Source: a virus
Virus record (IMG/VR): IMGVR_UViG_3300045006_000427
Coordinates: 1-53,239 of that record
DNA: 53,239 bases
Strand: one strand, 5' to 3'
Shown here piece by piece: positions 10,601 through 18,455 of the stretch. Numbering within the stretch: position 1 is the stretch's first letter; the number at the start of each line of letters is the position of its first letter. The notes below the pieces were generated by a model. It did no database searches. It had not been told where the DNA came from and saw only the letters and a list, made by a program, of their open reading frames with translations. Both the position numbers and the translations under genes were made by a program.

Positions 10601-11338
10601 ATGTATATTTTTGAGTTTGCACATACGCTAGATTGTGCAGATCTATGTCGTATTTGGCAGGGCTTAATGCCAAAACTAGCTTATACTACTTATAAAGACG
10701 CGACAGAGATTCGTCACGGCATGGGTGTTCATGAGTTTTTTGGAGGCTTGCCTATACCTAACGATGTACGTTGGTTGATTTTCAAGGTAAAGCGTAAGGC
10801 GGAAAAGAGCTATTATAGTAGTACTGCTGATTCTAGAGATGATGAAAAATTTAAGTTTAGTTTTAAAGGTAGCAAAAAAGCTCCCGAGTACAGTTATAAC
10901 TGGCCTTATGACTATTTTTCTATGCTTGAATATGCATCTTTTGATGTTGGATTGGAATATGCTGCTTCAATTGTCAAAGACAAAAAGGTGCCCAATGTTC
11001 AATTGATTGAACAATTGTTGGTTTCACCGGAGGCCACCAAGACCGTTGTGGAAGCTTCTACGGTTGATATTGGTAATATTTCAGGTTGGCTAGCAATGAA
11101 TGGCGGAAAAAGACAAGGTGCTTTTACAGGCGTTACAGGCGTAGAAACCAATCTTGTGACCAATGCTTTGTTGTCTCCTGTTAAGGTGTCGCCGCAAAAC
11201 TCAATCATGGTACCTGCCTTCTTGCCGGTAAATTATAATCCAGGAAGCAAAATGACTTCAATGACCTGGGGGATGTTTAAAAATAAAAATGCTGATGGTA
11301 ATACCAGTAACAAACTAAAACAAGGAAAGATGTTTTAA
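1664..11338 (+). CDS. Giant virion protein (3224 aa) with two LamG-like domains
   Basis: One uninterrupted frame of 3224 codons, starting at an ATG that overlaps the previous stop. Two segments look like concanavalin A/LamG-type sandwiches. The first, about residues 175-430, contains TVEFWLKRH, WHHYAVVF, LYVDGTLIA and LDEVRFWKTARS. The second, about residues 2240-2460, contains FSACAWVRT, TWHLVGFTW, IFVDGNVYT and the closing HWYRMGE. Such domains often bind glycans or mediate adhesion. The remainder is mostly beta-rich, with many Gly-Ser and aromatic stretches, and a more helical part around residues 480-630. The C-terminus (about 2990-3224) is lysine-rich. The location after baseplate genes suggests a large tail-tip, baseplate-spike or fibre-scaffold component. 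No enzyme motif was recognised. Confidence 0.7.
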   Translation: MSVKKLFAVSKKVLPATSIDNVAETIESVEQIQAVATEQARYVPRIDFSNLSNFVHYGSAEKYYQDAFAYIARTYPYDGSLAERQQWHNSASYFDNYVYDNLYPKAVGCAVFSPQGYGVLLGSSSLGIWEPQDQEYISVQGGPHADEEAASISKAFPEPYAGKANYLDTASGRSSNLSWNGDDGATVEFWLKRHTSGSSCGVETVIDLWNGFASGSVSYGRLLVAYLDRGLPGQQYVYPIVCSGSFVGGVPTTGYATFFSGVTSLASDVWHHYAVVFQNNGTDFDCTLYVDGTLIATQTNVGAGGMATVLGNQGLSANVGALRTAWPEDDSDTGWGKVSGSLDEVRFWKTARSSADIGRHWFEHVGGGSNTDDANVALGLYYKFNEGIFTSASTVDAHDETVLDYSGRISNGTWRGYVSGSRSPLSAINESGFFDVDEEQDPIIYTVHSEYIDTLDLYATSGSAYDTINNAALWKLVPAWITEEDEATNGILQNLVQIMASYLDQLHQMIHDIPSIQDTTYVQEGYKPNFFARRLLEGAGLRTPELFSEASILESVAKQSDIQRFSTKLIDVKNLIYQNLYNNLTYLYKAKGTEKALRNALRCFGIDEDLVKVNLYAHNATYKLQDRTVSVARKKKYLSTAAENRLGGSVFQSSGSAILAADESTFLPAVSGSGWYENGVATLEVNVQFPVKPETESIFYYDTPFVSASIVGFHAALSSSQSDYTWASPDPAVVLYVVRPSAESTDAFFALSSSAGEITSSLYPGVYDGQRWQFAIRYAPINYENYINRITGSTVVRQWELYGVYTTLDLTEQEFTISGSAGVQNLFATPIRVFAGAHRQNFTGSIIDYSDSNITNVRFWYDYLQNEEIKFHSQDVYSLGRKHPNSNAYFAVPQLDGISIPAEESLALNWSFDLVTGSNADGRFAVLDLSSGSLEQIDAARYRFLSGALGNKHPGQGWGFAANDDQVVDLLYVPSAKLQLPGAACSSDMVAILEEDDEIFTRASAPINYFFAAEKSMSQCVSEDMLKLFATIADFNNLIGEPVHRYRLTYKSLEKLRQLYFNHITNISSFERFVDFYKWIDSAISDVLYQLVPASADVSDSLRTMVESHILERNKIRTQFPTLEMKEKPLVGRLRGVNEMLYSWLSGHAPVSSAEATSRCIWWQERAERDLTSAIASSDPLVDAQRENIRLVCEQLPDLSDAPEQYDPVTPQRYEQNTYANRQLANVARLSVTRGSVTVLAKEPEGFNKNLDFIYDTLPRDHGIGSEALRVVPVLSDLTGGVNASEARRHLICLRERDASRGYGSVDDVGSRIYKTKLRGWYLQHSGSAEMYRGNIVAPFSMFYHYNTSDNPDARLAGYVLLLTNQHVDSYGSWIDAPVQGPFTEAHVGGRAHRHTSLNEGADTINERLEGYRIAAEGAYFVLRPPVRGMSYAREGLTKRPINIANISSSLDSKILGNYRFPWEVLHTVGRRHNNGWLVDLTGSLPPFNLFPLYGNPDFSLPERGRHACIFAERFSAPGDKETMSRGYLDRASEEYSPYNAMPWRNRVVRQALNDWSSIYCLQGGYNSVLGASYANWHKVNRNPQYRYENISGSYVCMPSYDNLFVQHALPQRDLQYSWITASYLDYPCMISIPRDGYISGSSGYVPAITFASSSEYYDANGRFNFVGAKLGASIGLIDSVDIDTNTVSGTIAAASTVPQAAKLYGFNLLRNGPYEHPTWKQIRAGEHAVSRKHKENNIISVEDEASTTKYSGYFYNPDVVATGLYKQVVFKDMRGDGHTNFIEPCVAWGRPVSFVLNDGTDTKNQYLYASLENDVAFFANIELNNKLDLFQSEGGAYEEVSALYLDAASTHQFKGLVYCEGVFPKAVNVGLARTRTRINYDEEAGIGVGEFDQDVLHRRKIWDSSCAKRARSYVYSDAANSGRNCLGQHDRRNSVWPLDDFSGSISGTMLVGCGIGGELHNLITTAMTSSISKFGEFSYLDMVQLNQSYPATASVLFCNPERIAISGALEYGMRPWTAESESNLTPWYYNYNAFTADIRPQSQKMSIVPEFRISEHMERYVIDQGGNFRGASNPAILSVDGGDPSSSAVGNAVPDEDFYAHYAHSDVAEQFTRIFEDHKDLAVGEEIVLKCNVLKKLLPYNGFYPVHRTLQLANLFSQSYADNIVSDTPGSDPMPRRLQALMQPFFAPGIMYNTIKSGIAVDWAAQTGSAAASAGAVGDSLAYACCFTNDAASGNDDFLTISSGSWNFNYANADFSACAWVRTTDTNGVIWSHGMLDNWTCFAWAIFLFEGQPLIWLGGNTPAVEAKCIYLKDMMINDNTWHLVGFTWRDGAVDGILKIFVDGNVYTAASRPWTIFVNNSLAHINNPAHARVCFATVDLSVAGPADTSTFAFDGLIGDSAFYNAALSNADIATIYGYGHLKPPLNQPGAPAGLTHWYRMGEEPGDDLTTIYDAVAAADATVSGDTKIVAVGALTASCGFLTEEPNFRIPFEALIDPESYVPISSSQHNNSIYLLAPSWQLIDDGASYVPSFTWNGMHSNVLYGMAAHNFFGELPKFFLRDGTLNVFSSAKQAEFKALVSGTTYYMDIALYKTPEYFMVRSPYGSASYAAGYPAATGSFYTSASLGWITSSYELEYHGRYFGPAILPVSAAFCHGALLSGSLTSSGGASYSPEQLVADPAYAAYTPPYYYGKAIARCSFFANESRKFSLDEIHGGMQIEDLNEQLADAIERIDEVRPSASSGNILWDSAMHLDASVQLKGKQRQFKAAWTAQQMALASLPWAKDQDLAPQTVSDESSDEMDAWVIYPRCECPTLHFADVTLDDPHRGPYGMWSNYGTPLQGSEGIYLALEESFKERTSANQPVYPNTGSLLDVCGFKKGVKRIGEVAASKVIEEAVIAIPFRDNPSPDGFASTFQLGTRHVFALDAGELTDQKKKMYAVGASVSDIHYTSIMHMLAAMPKYYLPPEFDFLTYTEDKPFVMYIFEFAHTLDCADLCRIWQGLMPKLAYTTYKDATEIRHGMGVHEFFGGLPIPNDVRWLIFKVKRKAEKSYYSSTADSRDDEKFKFSFKGSKKAPEYSYNWPYDYFSMLEYASFDVGLEYAASIVKDKKVPNVQLIEQLLVSPEATKTVVEASTVDIGNISGWLAMNGGKRQGAFTGVTGVETNLVTNALLSPVKVSPQNSIMVPAFLPVNYNPGSKMTSMTWGMFKNKNADGNTSNKLKQGKMF

Positions 11339-11363
11339 AAACTAGATATATAAGGGATATATA

Positions 11364-12356
11364 TTGTTTTTTAATGCTGCCGAAGATGTTATTCAGATAG
11401 AATTAACGCCATATGGACGTGAGCGACTTTCTTCTGGTGAATTTAATCCTGTATATTATTCTTTTCATGACGATGACATTCTCTATGATGGTACATATGC
11501 GGGTGTTTCCGACGAGGAACAAAATGATATAGAGAGTCGAATTTTGACTACCGCAAGATTAAAACATGTTAATCCCGTACAGCCTTCATTTCCTCTGGGA
11601 ACTGCAATCTTGGGTTCTGAAAATTCGACGGGATGGAATTTTAGTGTGTTACATGGATGTATAGACGTTGTTAAACAAATTGTGACAGGTTCGCAGAATG
11701 CTAATCTTTTTGTTCCAGAGATAACATTATGCGATTTGGAATATGATGTACAAGAGAAAACGGATGGCTCTCTGGAAGTTCAAGATGATTATATTCTTAT
11801 AGAGATGTCGGAAAACGAAACGGGGTATGGGAACGAGAATTTATCTATAAGCCTATCTTTAGTATCTGAAGAGTCAGGTTCTAGTAAGACAGGAGGCTCT
11901 TTAGAAACTGTAGATAAAGAAACGTTCCTGGGCTTTATTCAGAAAGCGCCTGAGATTGTTAATGGTCTTTTGGTACGCGAGCCGTTGGGTGCTGGTGGAT
12001 TTGATTATTCGACCGATTTAGCAGCAAAATTTGAACATGGTCTTTTGGATTCTGGTATGCTGGATTATTATTTGGATGTTGCAGTTGATGATGAAATTGA
12101 AGAAAGCGTTCTTTGTGCAGCCAAGAAGAAGGCAACACACGACGGCAGCATATACAAAGGTCCGGATTTGACATGCCCGGAACTAGAGCCTGTGGGCGAA
12201 CAAGTTCCTTCTGTGGAAGCTCCTTCTGATCCTGCGTCTTTGGCCTGTCCAGAAGCGGCAATGGAACAGCCTACTGTTTCTATGGGCGGCTCGGTCGAAG
12301 CGCAGGCTCAGGCAGCTTTGCAAGAGGCTCAGAAGAAGGCGGGACAAATGACATGA
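11364..12356 (+). CDS. Virion structural protein, LTxxGR family member 1
   Basis: A 330-residue protein read from TTG at 11364. AAGGG at 11352-11356 is a plausible ribosome site, and no ATG lies at a suitable distance. The AT-rich sequence around it (11346-11363) could fold so that the ribosome site is in a loop and the start is in the stem, which might limit translation; this is inference. The N-terminus (DVIQIELTPYGRERLSSGEF, then DDDILYDG) shares a pattern with the protein at 18456-19391. The C-terminal third is rich in Glu, Pro, Ala and Gln and probably disordered. The gene ends in an ATGA overlap with the next. A virion role is inferred from context and the shared domain; the exact function is unknown. 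Confidence 0.6.
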   Translation: MFFNAAEDVIQIELTPYGRERLSSGEFNPVYYSFHDDDILYDGTYAGVSDEEQNDIESRILTTARLKHVNPVQPSFPLGTAILGSENSTGWNFSVLHGCIDVVKQIVTGSQNANLFVPEITLCDLEYDVQEKTDGSLEVQDDYILIEMSENETGYGNENLSISLSLVSEESGSSKTGGSLETVDKETFLGFIQKAPEIVNGLLVREPLGAGGFDYSTDLAAKFEHGLLDSGMLDYYLDVAVDDEIEESVLCAAKKKATHDGSIYKGPDLTCPELEPVGEQVPSVEAPSDPASLACPEAAMEQPTVSMGGSVEAQAQAALQEAQKKAGQMT

Positions 12357-15300
12357 TGAGTTCACAAGAAATGCTTGCTGCCGTGTTGCCTACGGCTGAT
12401 ATTGCTCGAATTACTCTAGAATCGTGTCACGGTGGTCTTAAAACTACTGTTGATTTAAATGTCAAAGTTTTTTCTGCTGTGTCGGCTGGGCAAGCTCCAT
12501 TTTTAATGACACAGATTACATCGTTATATAATTATTTTAAGTTTGTTGTTATTGTATCATATGATGCACAGCTTACTGATGATATTATACAGCAAAAAGT
12601 CGATATTCTTAAAAACGTGAACCAACTTACGGGCAACGAGCAGCAAAAACTGATAGTACAACAAGTTCAACTTGATTGGCAGGATATAGCCAAGTTGGTA
12701 AAGCCACTTGAAACCGATGAGACCTGTTACGAAGCGGCGTGTACCGTGGCTGTACAACACGTTAATATCTCTCCTGAGCACGTGACGTGCTTTATATTTG
12801 GGTGTCTTGATTGGAAATCGGCAACGGAAGCGCTAATGTCCTCTGGTGATCTTTTGAGCGATGCAGACTGGATGCTTTGGAATTATGTTGCTGAAGCGGT
12901 TATTGTTGGTGGACAAATAGTCTCTACAGCATATGTTATGGCTGCCAACGGCGGTACAGAGGCTTGGCTGGGGCCAATGTGGCTAGATAAAACAGGGAAA
13001 GTCCCTGTTTGGAAAGGGGCGGACGGTACAGAATTAATCCCGGTACCAGTTATTAACAATAAAGTTGTTGACTTTAGACAGATGGCTGAGATAGAAAAAC
13101 TAACTATAGATTTAACTACATATACGAATTTGTTATTTGCGCCCGATCATCAATCGTGGATTAGCAAAGACAATATGGAAGTGCCAAGGACCGTTGCTTA
13201 CTTTTCTGATTCGTTTATTTCAATAAAGCCAGATAATAGTAGAAATCTCTTTTTTGTTGTTGATTTTCGTAAATTGCTTTATGAGTGCTCGCCATATGGC
13301 AAACTTTTAGGCAACATGAACAACGCTCTGGTATCGGAAATACTGAAAAATAGCAAAATTGTTTCCTTGCGGGTGCTTCGGGACCGCAGACAGATTATCG
13401 ATGGGGCTGTTAATCGTCTAGGTGGCATCGGCGAAGCATCTACACGCTTTCTGGAGGCGGAAGAGCCTTCAGAGGTGGTTGCTTTTTCGCGGGATCAACA
13501 AACTTCTGAAGAGTTCATCAATGTTCAGCAGACAACAGGGGATTCTCTTCAGGAACTTGATCTTTCTCTGGGGTTAGGTTTGCGTGCTTTTGAATGCCAT
13601 GATGCTAGTATACAAAACATTACTACGGGTGTTTATGGATATTGTATAGAATTGATAGTAGAAGATGGTTCTTTTCTTTATCTGCTTCAGAAGCTTGCTG
13701 CTCTTTTGCCATTGCGGGCAGAAATAGAACAATATTGGCAAGATGGGATGTGCTATAAGAACTATAATTATGACAAAGACATGTTTATAGATTCTTTTGT
13801 CAAAAAATGGCAACAGGGTGAAGAATCTCTTTGGTTTAGAGCAACATCGGCATATTTGGAGACCTTATTGTTTTTTTGGTCTTTAGGTGCCAGTTCTTCT
13901 CAGATTGCACAAAAAGCATTGTATAATTTTGTTCTTAGTTTGCTTGACCCAGCTATTGCTAATCCTACAAGTGTAAGCAAGTTTCTTGATCTTTTGGACA
14001 GACTGATCAATGTGTTAAACAAACTTCTTGATCTTTCTGAGATTGATCAATGTGCGTTCAATACAACTGGATGTTCTGTAAATTTTTATGGTACTGGTAC
14101 GCTCAAAGGCAACAAAGGTGCTGCCGTGCGGACTCACATTGCCTTGTCTTATCTATCCAACGTGACGACCGATACTGATGTGCTTATGCAACAGGGAGGT
14201 TACGAGTATCTGGGGAATACTAGCCTGGAAGGCAAAATGACATATGTAGATTTTTTGGTGCGCATTAAAGAAGAGACGTTAAAATATTTTAGTAGTGAAG
14301 CGTCTGACATAAGTTTACGTGCGGGTGACAAAATAATTACTGCACAAGACGATGCTCGTCACATGGCAAGTTCTTATCTGGCTCCTAGAGCAGCGATAAT
14401 TAATGGTCAGCGTATTTCTTTTGGTGTTGATGCCGCAACTGTAGATCACGAAAGGAATACGCAGGTAGCTTTGTTTGCTTTAGGTGGACAGAATGCTAAG
14501 AATAGTCCAGGTACACCATCGATCATGCCGTCTGGCAGGAAAGGCTCTACGCAATCACAAGCTCTAGAGCAAATAGGTGATAGTTTTATTGCTTTTAGCG
14601 ATATTGTAGCTACTTTGGGTGTGGGTGTCGGTTCTGGTGCGCGTCCGGGGGGGCAGAATATTCAAACACAAACGCAAGAAGATCTTTTAGCATCGCGTAT
14701 TTCAAGTCAACAAGGTGGCGAAGGAATCATAGATCCTTTACCAGCAACTAAAGCAACAGGACGAAATAGCGTGGTACATGCGGCTGTAATAGCCAGTACT
14801 GGCGAGGCAGCTAATCCAAACAGTGCTTTATATGGTATTGTTGGTAAATATATTAACGATATTGTTTTACCAAGAGATGCCAAAGGAACAGAGACTATTT
14901 CGGGTGGTAGAAACCTGGGAACATTTACACATAGCAAGCAAATTCCACAGGTATGTTATGACGTTAACGCACCTAGGGGCCTAATAGCTACTTTACGTCA
15001 AACGGGCAAAGAAGACAAAGAAATATCTCGGATTGTTCGTACATTGCCTAATCAGATTAAATCTTTATTGCTTGCAAGCGTACATTCAAAAGCTGTTCGC
15101 TCCCCACTGGGGGTAGATGGCGTGCCCGTGATTGCGCCCACGACGGCTGCTACATATAAATTCTGGTTTGGAGCTTTGCAGAAATTAGAAATCTTAACAA
15201 CATTTGAAGGTGCTAGTAAATATTTTCCAGGATATCAAATTAAACTGCCGATATGGAACTTAGTGACTACTAGTATGTTAGAGGAATTAGCTGCGGGCAC

Positions 15301-15559
15301 ATATTTATGTCGCTTAAAAGATTATGATTCCAAAACGGCAGGTACAGTTGGTCTCGGTAATGTTGCCATGCCGATCTACGATCAGTTTTTTCTTCTAATT
15401 AAAGGAACTGTAGCCGAACCAAAAACAGCAAAAGTCAAGACTCAGATGGATGTCTTTAAAACATGGGCTCAGCAGAAAAGCAAGCAGCAAGGGCTTTTGG
15501 GCAACACCACGCTTAAACTGTTTACGACTCTGCCAGTGTTGCAAGAAGGAAAATTATGA
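12353..15559 (+). CDS. Large hypothetical virion protein (1068 aa)
   Basis: A 1068-residue protein beginning at tandem ATG codons (12353 and 12356) that overlap the previous stop; the start used cannot be told apart. I recognise no enzyme motif. The N-terminal 200 residues look alpha/beta. A region around 440-560 is helical with many aromatics. Residues about 700-790 are Gly, Gln and Ser rich and probably a flexible linker, followed by a more ordered C-terminal part. There is no signal peptide. It lies in an overlapping run with structural genes on both sides and is most simply a tail-associated or baseplate-associated virion component. Confidence 0.5.
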   Translation: MMSSQEMLAAVLPTADIARITLESCHGGLKTTVDLNVKVFSAVSAGQAPFLMTQITSLYNYFKFVVIVSYDAQLTDDIIQQKVDILKNVNQLTGNEQQKLIVQQVQLDWQDIAKLVKPLETDETCYEAACTVAVQHVNISPEHVTCFIFGCLDWKSATEALMSSGDLLSDADWMLWNYVAEAVIVGGQIVSTAYVMAANGGTEAWLGPMWLDKTGKVPVWKGADGTELIPVPVINNKVVDFRQMAEIEKLTIDLTTYTNLLFAPDHQSWISKDNMEVPRTVAYFSDSFISIKPDNSRNLFFVVDFRKLLYECSPYGKLLGNMNNALVSEILKNSKIVSLRVLRDRRQIIDGAVNRLGGIGEASTRFLEAEEPSEVVAFSRDQQTSEEFINVQQTTGDSLQELDLSLGLGLRAFECHDASIQNITTGVYGYCIELIVEDGSFLYLLQKLAALLPLRAEIEQYWQDGMCYKNYNYDKDMFIDSFVKKWQQGEESLWFRATSAYLETLLFFWSLGASSSQIAQKALYNFVLSLLDPAIANPTSVSKFLDLLDRLINVLNKLLDLSEIDQCAFNTTGCSVNFYGTGTLKGNKGAAVRTHIALSYLSNVTTDTDVLMQQGGYEYLGNTSLEGKMTYVDFLVRIKEETLKYFSSEASDISLRAGDKIITAQDDARHMASSYLAPRAAIINGQRISFGVDAATVDHERNTQVALFALGGQNAKNSPGTPSIMPSGRKGSTQSQALEQIGDSFIAFSDIVATLGVGVGSGARPGGQNIQTQTQEDLLASRISSQQGGEGIIDPLPATKATGRNSVVHAAVIASTGEAANPNSALYGIVGKYINDIVLPRDAKGTETISGGRNLGTFTHSKQIPQVCYDVNAPRGLIATLRQTGKEDKEISRIVRTLPNQIKSLLLASVHSKAVRSPLGVDGVPVIAPTTAATYKFWFGALQKLEILTTFEGASKYFPGYQIKLPIWNLVTTSMLEELAAGTYLCRLKDYDSKTAGTVGLGNVAMPIYDQFFLLIKGTVAEPKTAKVKTQMDVFKTWAQQKSKQQGLLGNTTLKLFTTLPVLQEGKL

Positions 15560-18384
15560 AGGTTTTTCTTGGAGTTGATGTAGTGGATGCTCTGGCACAA
15601 ACACCAGCGAGCTACGAAGAAACATCTACAGAGAAGCCTTCATTTGGCGGACCAGATAATAGTGGTTATTTGGATGTGTCTGGGGGTAAAGCACCTTCGG
15701 TTCAAGATCAGGCTGTTCAGCAGCAACAAATAAAGGATCAGGTTGTGGTAGATTCGGTTCTTTCAAAAGAAGCACTGAATATCGAGGTTGCTGGTGTCTC
15801 GGCAGGAATTGAAGGGCTTAAAAGCTTTATTGAAGGTGAGATAGCCAAATTGCCACCGCTTCAAATAGCATTTAAAGATCTTAATGCTTCTTATGGTTTT
15901 GCTGGACAGCGATTTTATGTAGATACTTCTGTTACAGCAGAAGCATTAAGTAAATGGTCTGTCGGTGGTGTAGGAGCGTTAGCTTTTCATAAATGGAATG
16001 TTTCAGGGCTAACAGCCTTGACAGATCGCGTACGAGAACGTTGTGCTCTGTTGTGGACCTTAGATGACAGCGACGCACAAAAGATGTCTTGGTTTTATAT
16101 AGCGGGAGGTAAATCATTAAATTCCTTATCAGCTTTTTCTTGGATTTATGATTATGAGCCATTACGATATATAGGTGCGCTTAAACTAGATTCCATCAAT
16201 GCTGTACTTCCTGAATACATGAAGGCGTTTTATCAAGAATTTGGTAAACAAATTTCTTCCTACGAGACTGTTGTATTGCAGGTGAATAAGACACAATTTC
16301 TTGTTTTATCAGGCAAAAGTGCCTATGTTTTTGATGACAAGATATCACATAATGCATATTATAATTATATCATGAACCCTGATGGTCCTTCGACTGTGTA
16401 TACTATTCCTGCTAGTTTAGGTGGAATTGGTGCTGTTGGTTCAAAGGTTCTAGATATTCCCAATACCGTTTTGCTGAATACGTGGTTTCGTGATCACGCT
16501 TTCGTGGCTCCTGCTCCGCAAAATAAAAAAGAACTTGACAAAACAGGATTTCTCGGTACTTATGCTAAGATTACGCCTGTTTATAATTTTGCTATAACAC
16601 CATACGAACAAGTAATTGCTGACAAGAAGATCGCTGAAGGTTTGTTGCCCAATGTCTATGTGTCTGTTTGTGCCGATAACGCCAAAAAAGATCAGGGACA
16701 GGCGCTCAATATGAAATATTCTTGTTTTACGACTCTCAATGGCGCTCTACAAGATACGTTGCTACATAATGAATCACAGTTTTTTGAAGCTTGGACAGAA
16801 ACACTTCCCAGAGCCGTCGCTTCGGGTAAAACCAACGATCTTGTAAATTATAGAAATTTGATTCTTTCATCTCAGGATGTTGCGCTTTTGCAGGATGTTC
16901 AACAGCGTATAGCTATGTTCCCCATGTATGTACATGTAGAATTTACTACGGAACCATTAACAGAGTTTATGACTTCTGTGGTTGCGATGCCGGGTTTATG
17001 CAATCAGCTAATGACCGACTACGCTAATCTTTTTTTGGGGCCTGCGGATTCTGTTGCGATGACGGAAGTGGCTATACAGAATGAAAAGCTAACTGTGCAG
17101 GAACGCAACTTAAGAGTTAAAGATTGGCAAGAAGATCTGGATTCTTTGACATCTAAGGTGCCAAAATCTTGTGTTCTCATTGGAGAGAACGCAGACAAGA
17201 ATGTAACAGATATTAATGATCCTAAGCATAAGCTTCATAGCTTTATACTTAAACAACTATATTCTCTTAAATACGGGGCTTTGAAAAAGAAACATGCCCG
17301 GACTCTTCATAGAGTTTTTAGCGGGGAGACTGCATATTCTGAGACGCTCTTCTATCGTGTTACAAAGTATGATATGCAGTATCCTACACAGGCATTGACA
17401 AACTTCTTTATTCCCAATACACCAGATCTGGTAACGGCGCACATTTTTGATACACAGGTCAAATATGGTAAGAAATATCTTTATAAGATTTATGCCTATA
17501 AAATAGTGCTTGGTACCAAGTATCAGTATGAAAATCTTCTTTATAGCAAGGACTGGGACAATGCTGCATTGTTTGCGAACGTACAGGATTCAACGAAAAT
17601 ATTTGAAGTTCCATATTACGAAATAGAAAATGTATCTGTAATAGATTGTCCTCCTGTTCCGCCAGAAATAGAGATAATTCCGTTTAAGAATGTAGATAGT
17701 GCTATTAAAATTTGGTTCAATGCCGGTACAGGTACACAAGAGGCGGAACCAACAAGCTTTTCAGCGGAAGAAGCGAAACAGATAGAACAAATACGACTTA
17801 ATCAAGACAGATCTACGGGACCGATTAGATTTAATAGTGATGATGCTCCGCTCTTTTTTGAAGTTTATCGAAGCAAAAAACATCCTAAGACTTATAAAGA
17901 TTTGGAAAAAGTTCAACTAGCAACTTCTTCCGGTAATGTTCATGTTGTAGGTTCAGGTGGCGATGTGTTACTATCTCAGGTGCCCAATACAAAATATTGG
18001 TACATCTTTAGAGCAATTGATCAGCACGGACATATTTCTAATCCGACAGCAATTTATCAGGTGGAGCTAGTTAATGATGGAGGATTGATTTATCCATTGA
18101 TCAAAACAGTAGAGTTTGCTAAAAAAGATGTATCTCCATTAGAGCGCAAAATGAAGAGATTTATAAGAATCAGACCTTCAGCACAACAAGCAATGATAAG
18201 TGTGTCTCCGGAAGGCAAGGTAAAAATGGGTAAGGCAGATGTTGATGCCTGGAATAGGACATTTAAACTTAAAGTAAGATCTGAACATACAGGAAAAGAA
18301 GCAATATTTAAATTTAGGCTTACATACAATGTATTAGCTAACAATCTTAAGATGCAGAAGACGGAAGAGGCGGTAAAGCTATAA
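15556..18384 (+). CDS. Large hypothetical virion protein with Fn3-like segments (942 aa)
   Basis: A 942-residue protein whose ATG overlaps the previous stop in ATGA. The first 80 residues are Gln, Ser and Asp rich and look flexible. The C-terminal half has segments that resemble fibronectin-III-type strands: KYLYKIYAYKIVLGTKY near 635 and YWYIFRAIDQHGHISNPT near 815. The last 100 residues are strongly basic. No catalytic motif was seen. It is probably a co-assembled partner of the preceding 1068-residue protein. About 70 bases separate it from the next gene, long enough for a promoter, but I see no convincing one. Confidence 0.5.
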   Translation: MKVFLGVDVVDALAQTPASYEETSTEKPSFGGPDNSGYLDVSGGKAPSVQDQAVQQQQIKDQVVVDSVLSKEALNIEVAGVSAGIEGLKSFIEGEIAKLPPLQIAFKDLNASYGFAGQRFYVDTSVTAEALSKWSVGGVGALAFHKWNVSGLTALTDRVRERCALLWTLDDSDAQKMSWFYIAGGKSLNSLSAFSWIYDYEPLRYIGALKLDSINAVLPEYMKAFYQEFGKQISSYETVVLQVNKTQFLVLSGKSAYVFDDKISHNAYYNYIMNPDGPSTVYTIPASLGGIGAVGSKVLDIPNTVLLNTWFRDHAFVAPAPQNKKELDKTGFLGTYAKITPVYNFAITPYEQVIADKKIAEGLLPNVYVSVCADNAKKDQGQALNMKYSCFTTLNGALQDTLLHNESQFFEAWTETLPRAVASGKTNDLVNYRNLILSSQDVALLQDVQQRIAMFPMYVHVEFTTEPLTEFMTSVVAMPGLCNQLMTDYANLFLGPADSVAMTEVAIQNEKLTVQERNLRVKDWQEDLDSLTSKVPKSCVLIGENADKNVTDINDPKHKLHSFILKQLYSLKYGALKKKHARTLHRVFSGETAYSETLFYRVTKYDMQYPTQALTNFFIPNTPDLVTAHIFDTQVKYGKKYLYKIYAYKIVLGTKYQYENLLYSKDWDNAALFANVQDSTKIFEVPYYEIENVSVIDCPPVPPEIEIIPFKNVDSAIKIWFNAGTGTQEAEPTSFSAEEAKQIEQIRLNQDRSTGPIRFNSDDAPLFFEVYRSKKHPKTYKDLEKVQLATSSGNVHVVGSGGDVLLSQVPNTKYWYIFRAIDQHGHISNPTAIYQVELVNDGGLIYPLIKTVEFAKKDVSPLERKMKRFIRIRPSAQQAMISVSPEGKVKMGKADVDAWNRTFKLKVRSEHTGKEAIFKFRLTYNVLANNLKMQKTEEAVKL

Positions 18385-18455
18385 AGGAACTAATTATTTG
18401 TGTCGATTGAAACAAAAAAGCAGGAAGTAGCTATATAGTATAAAGGAGCAACACA

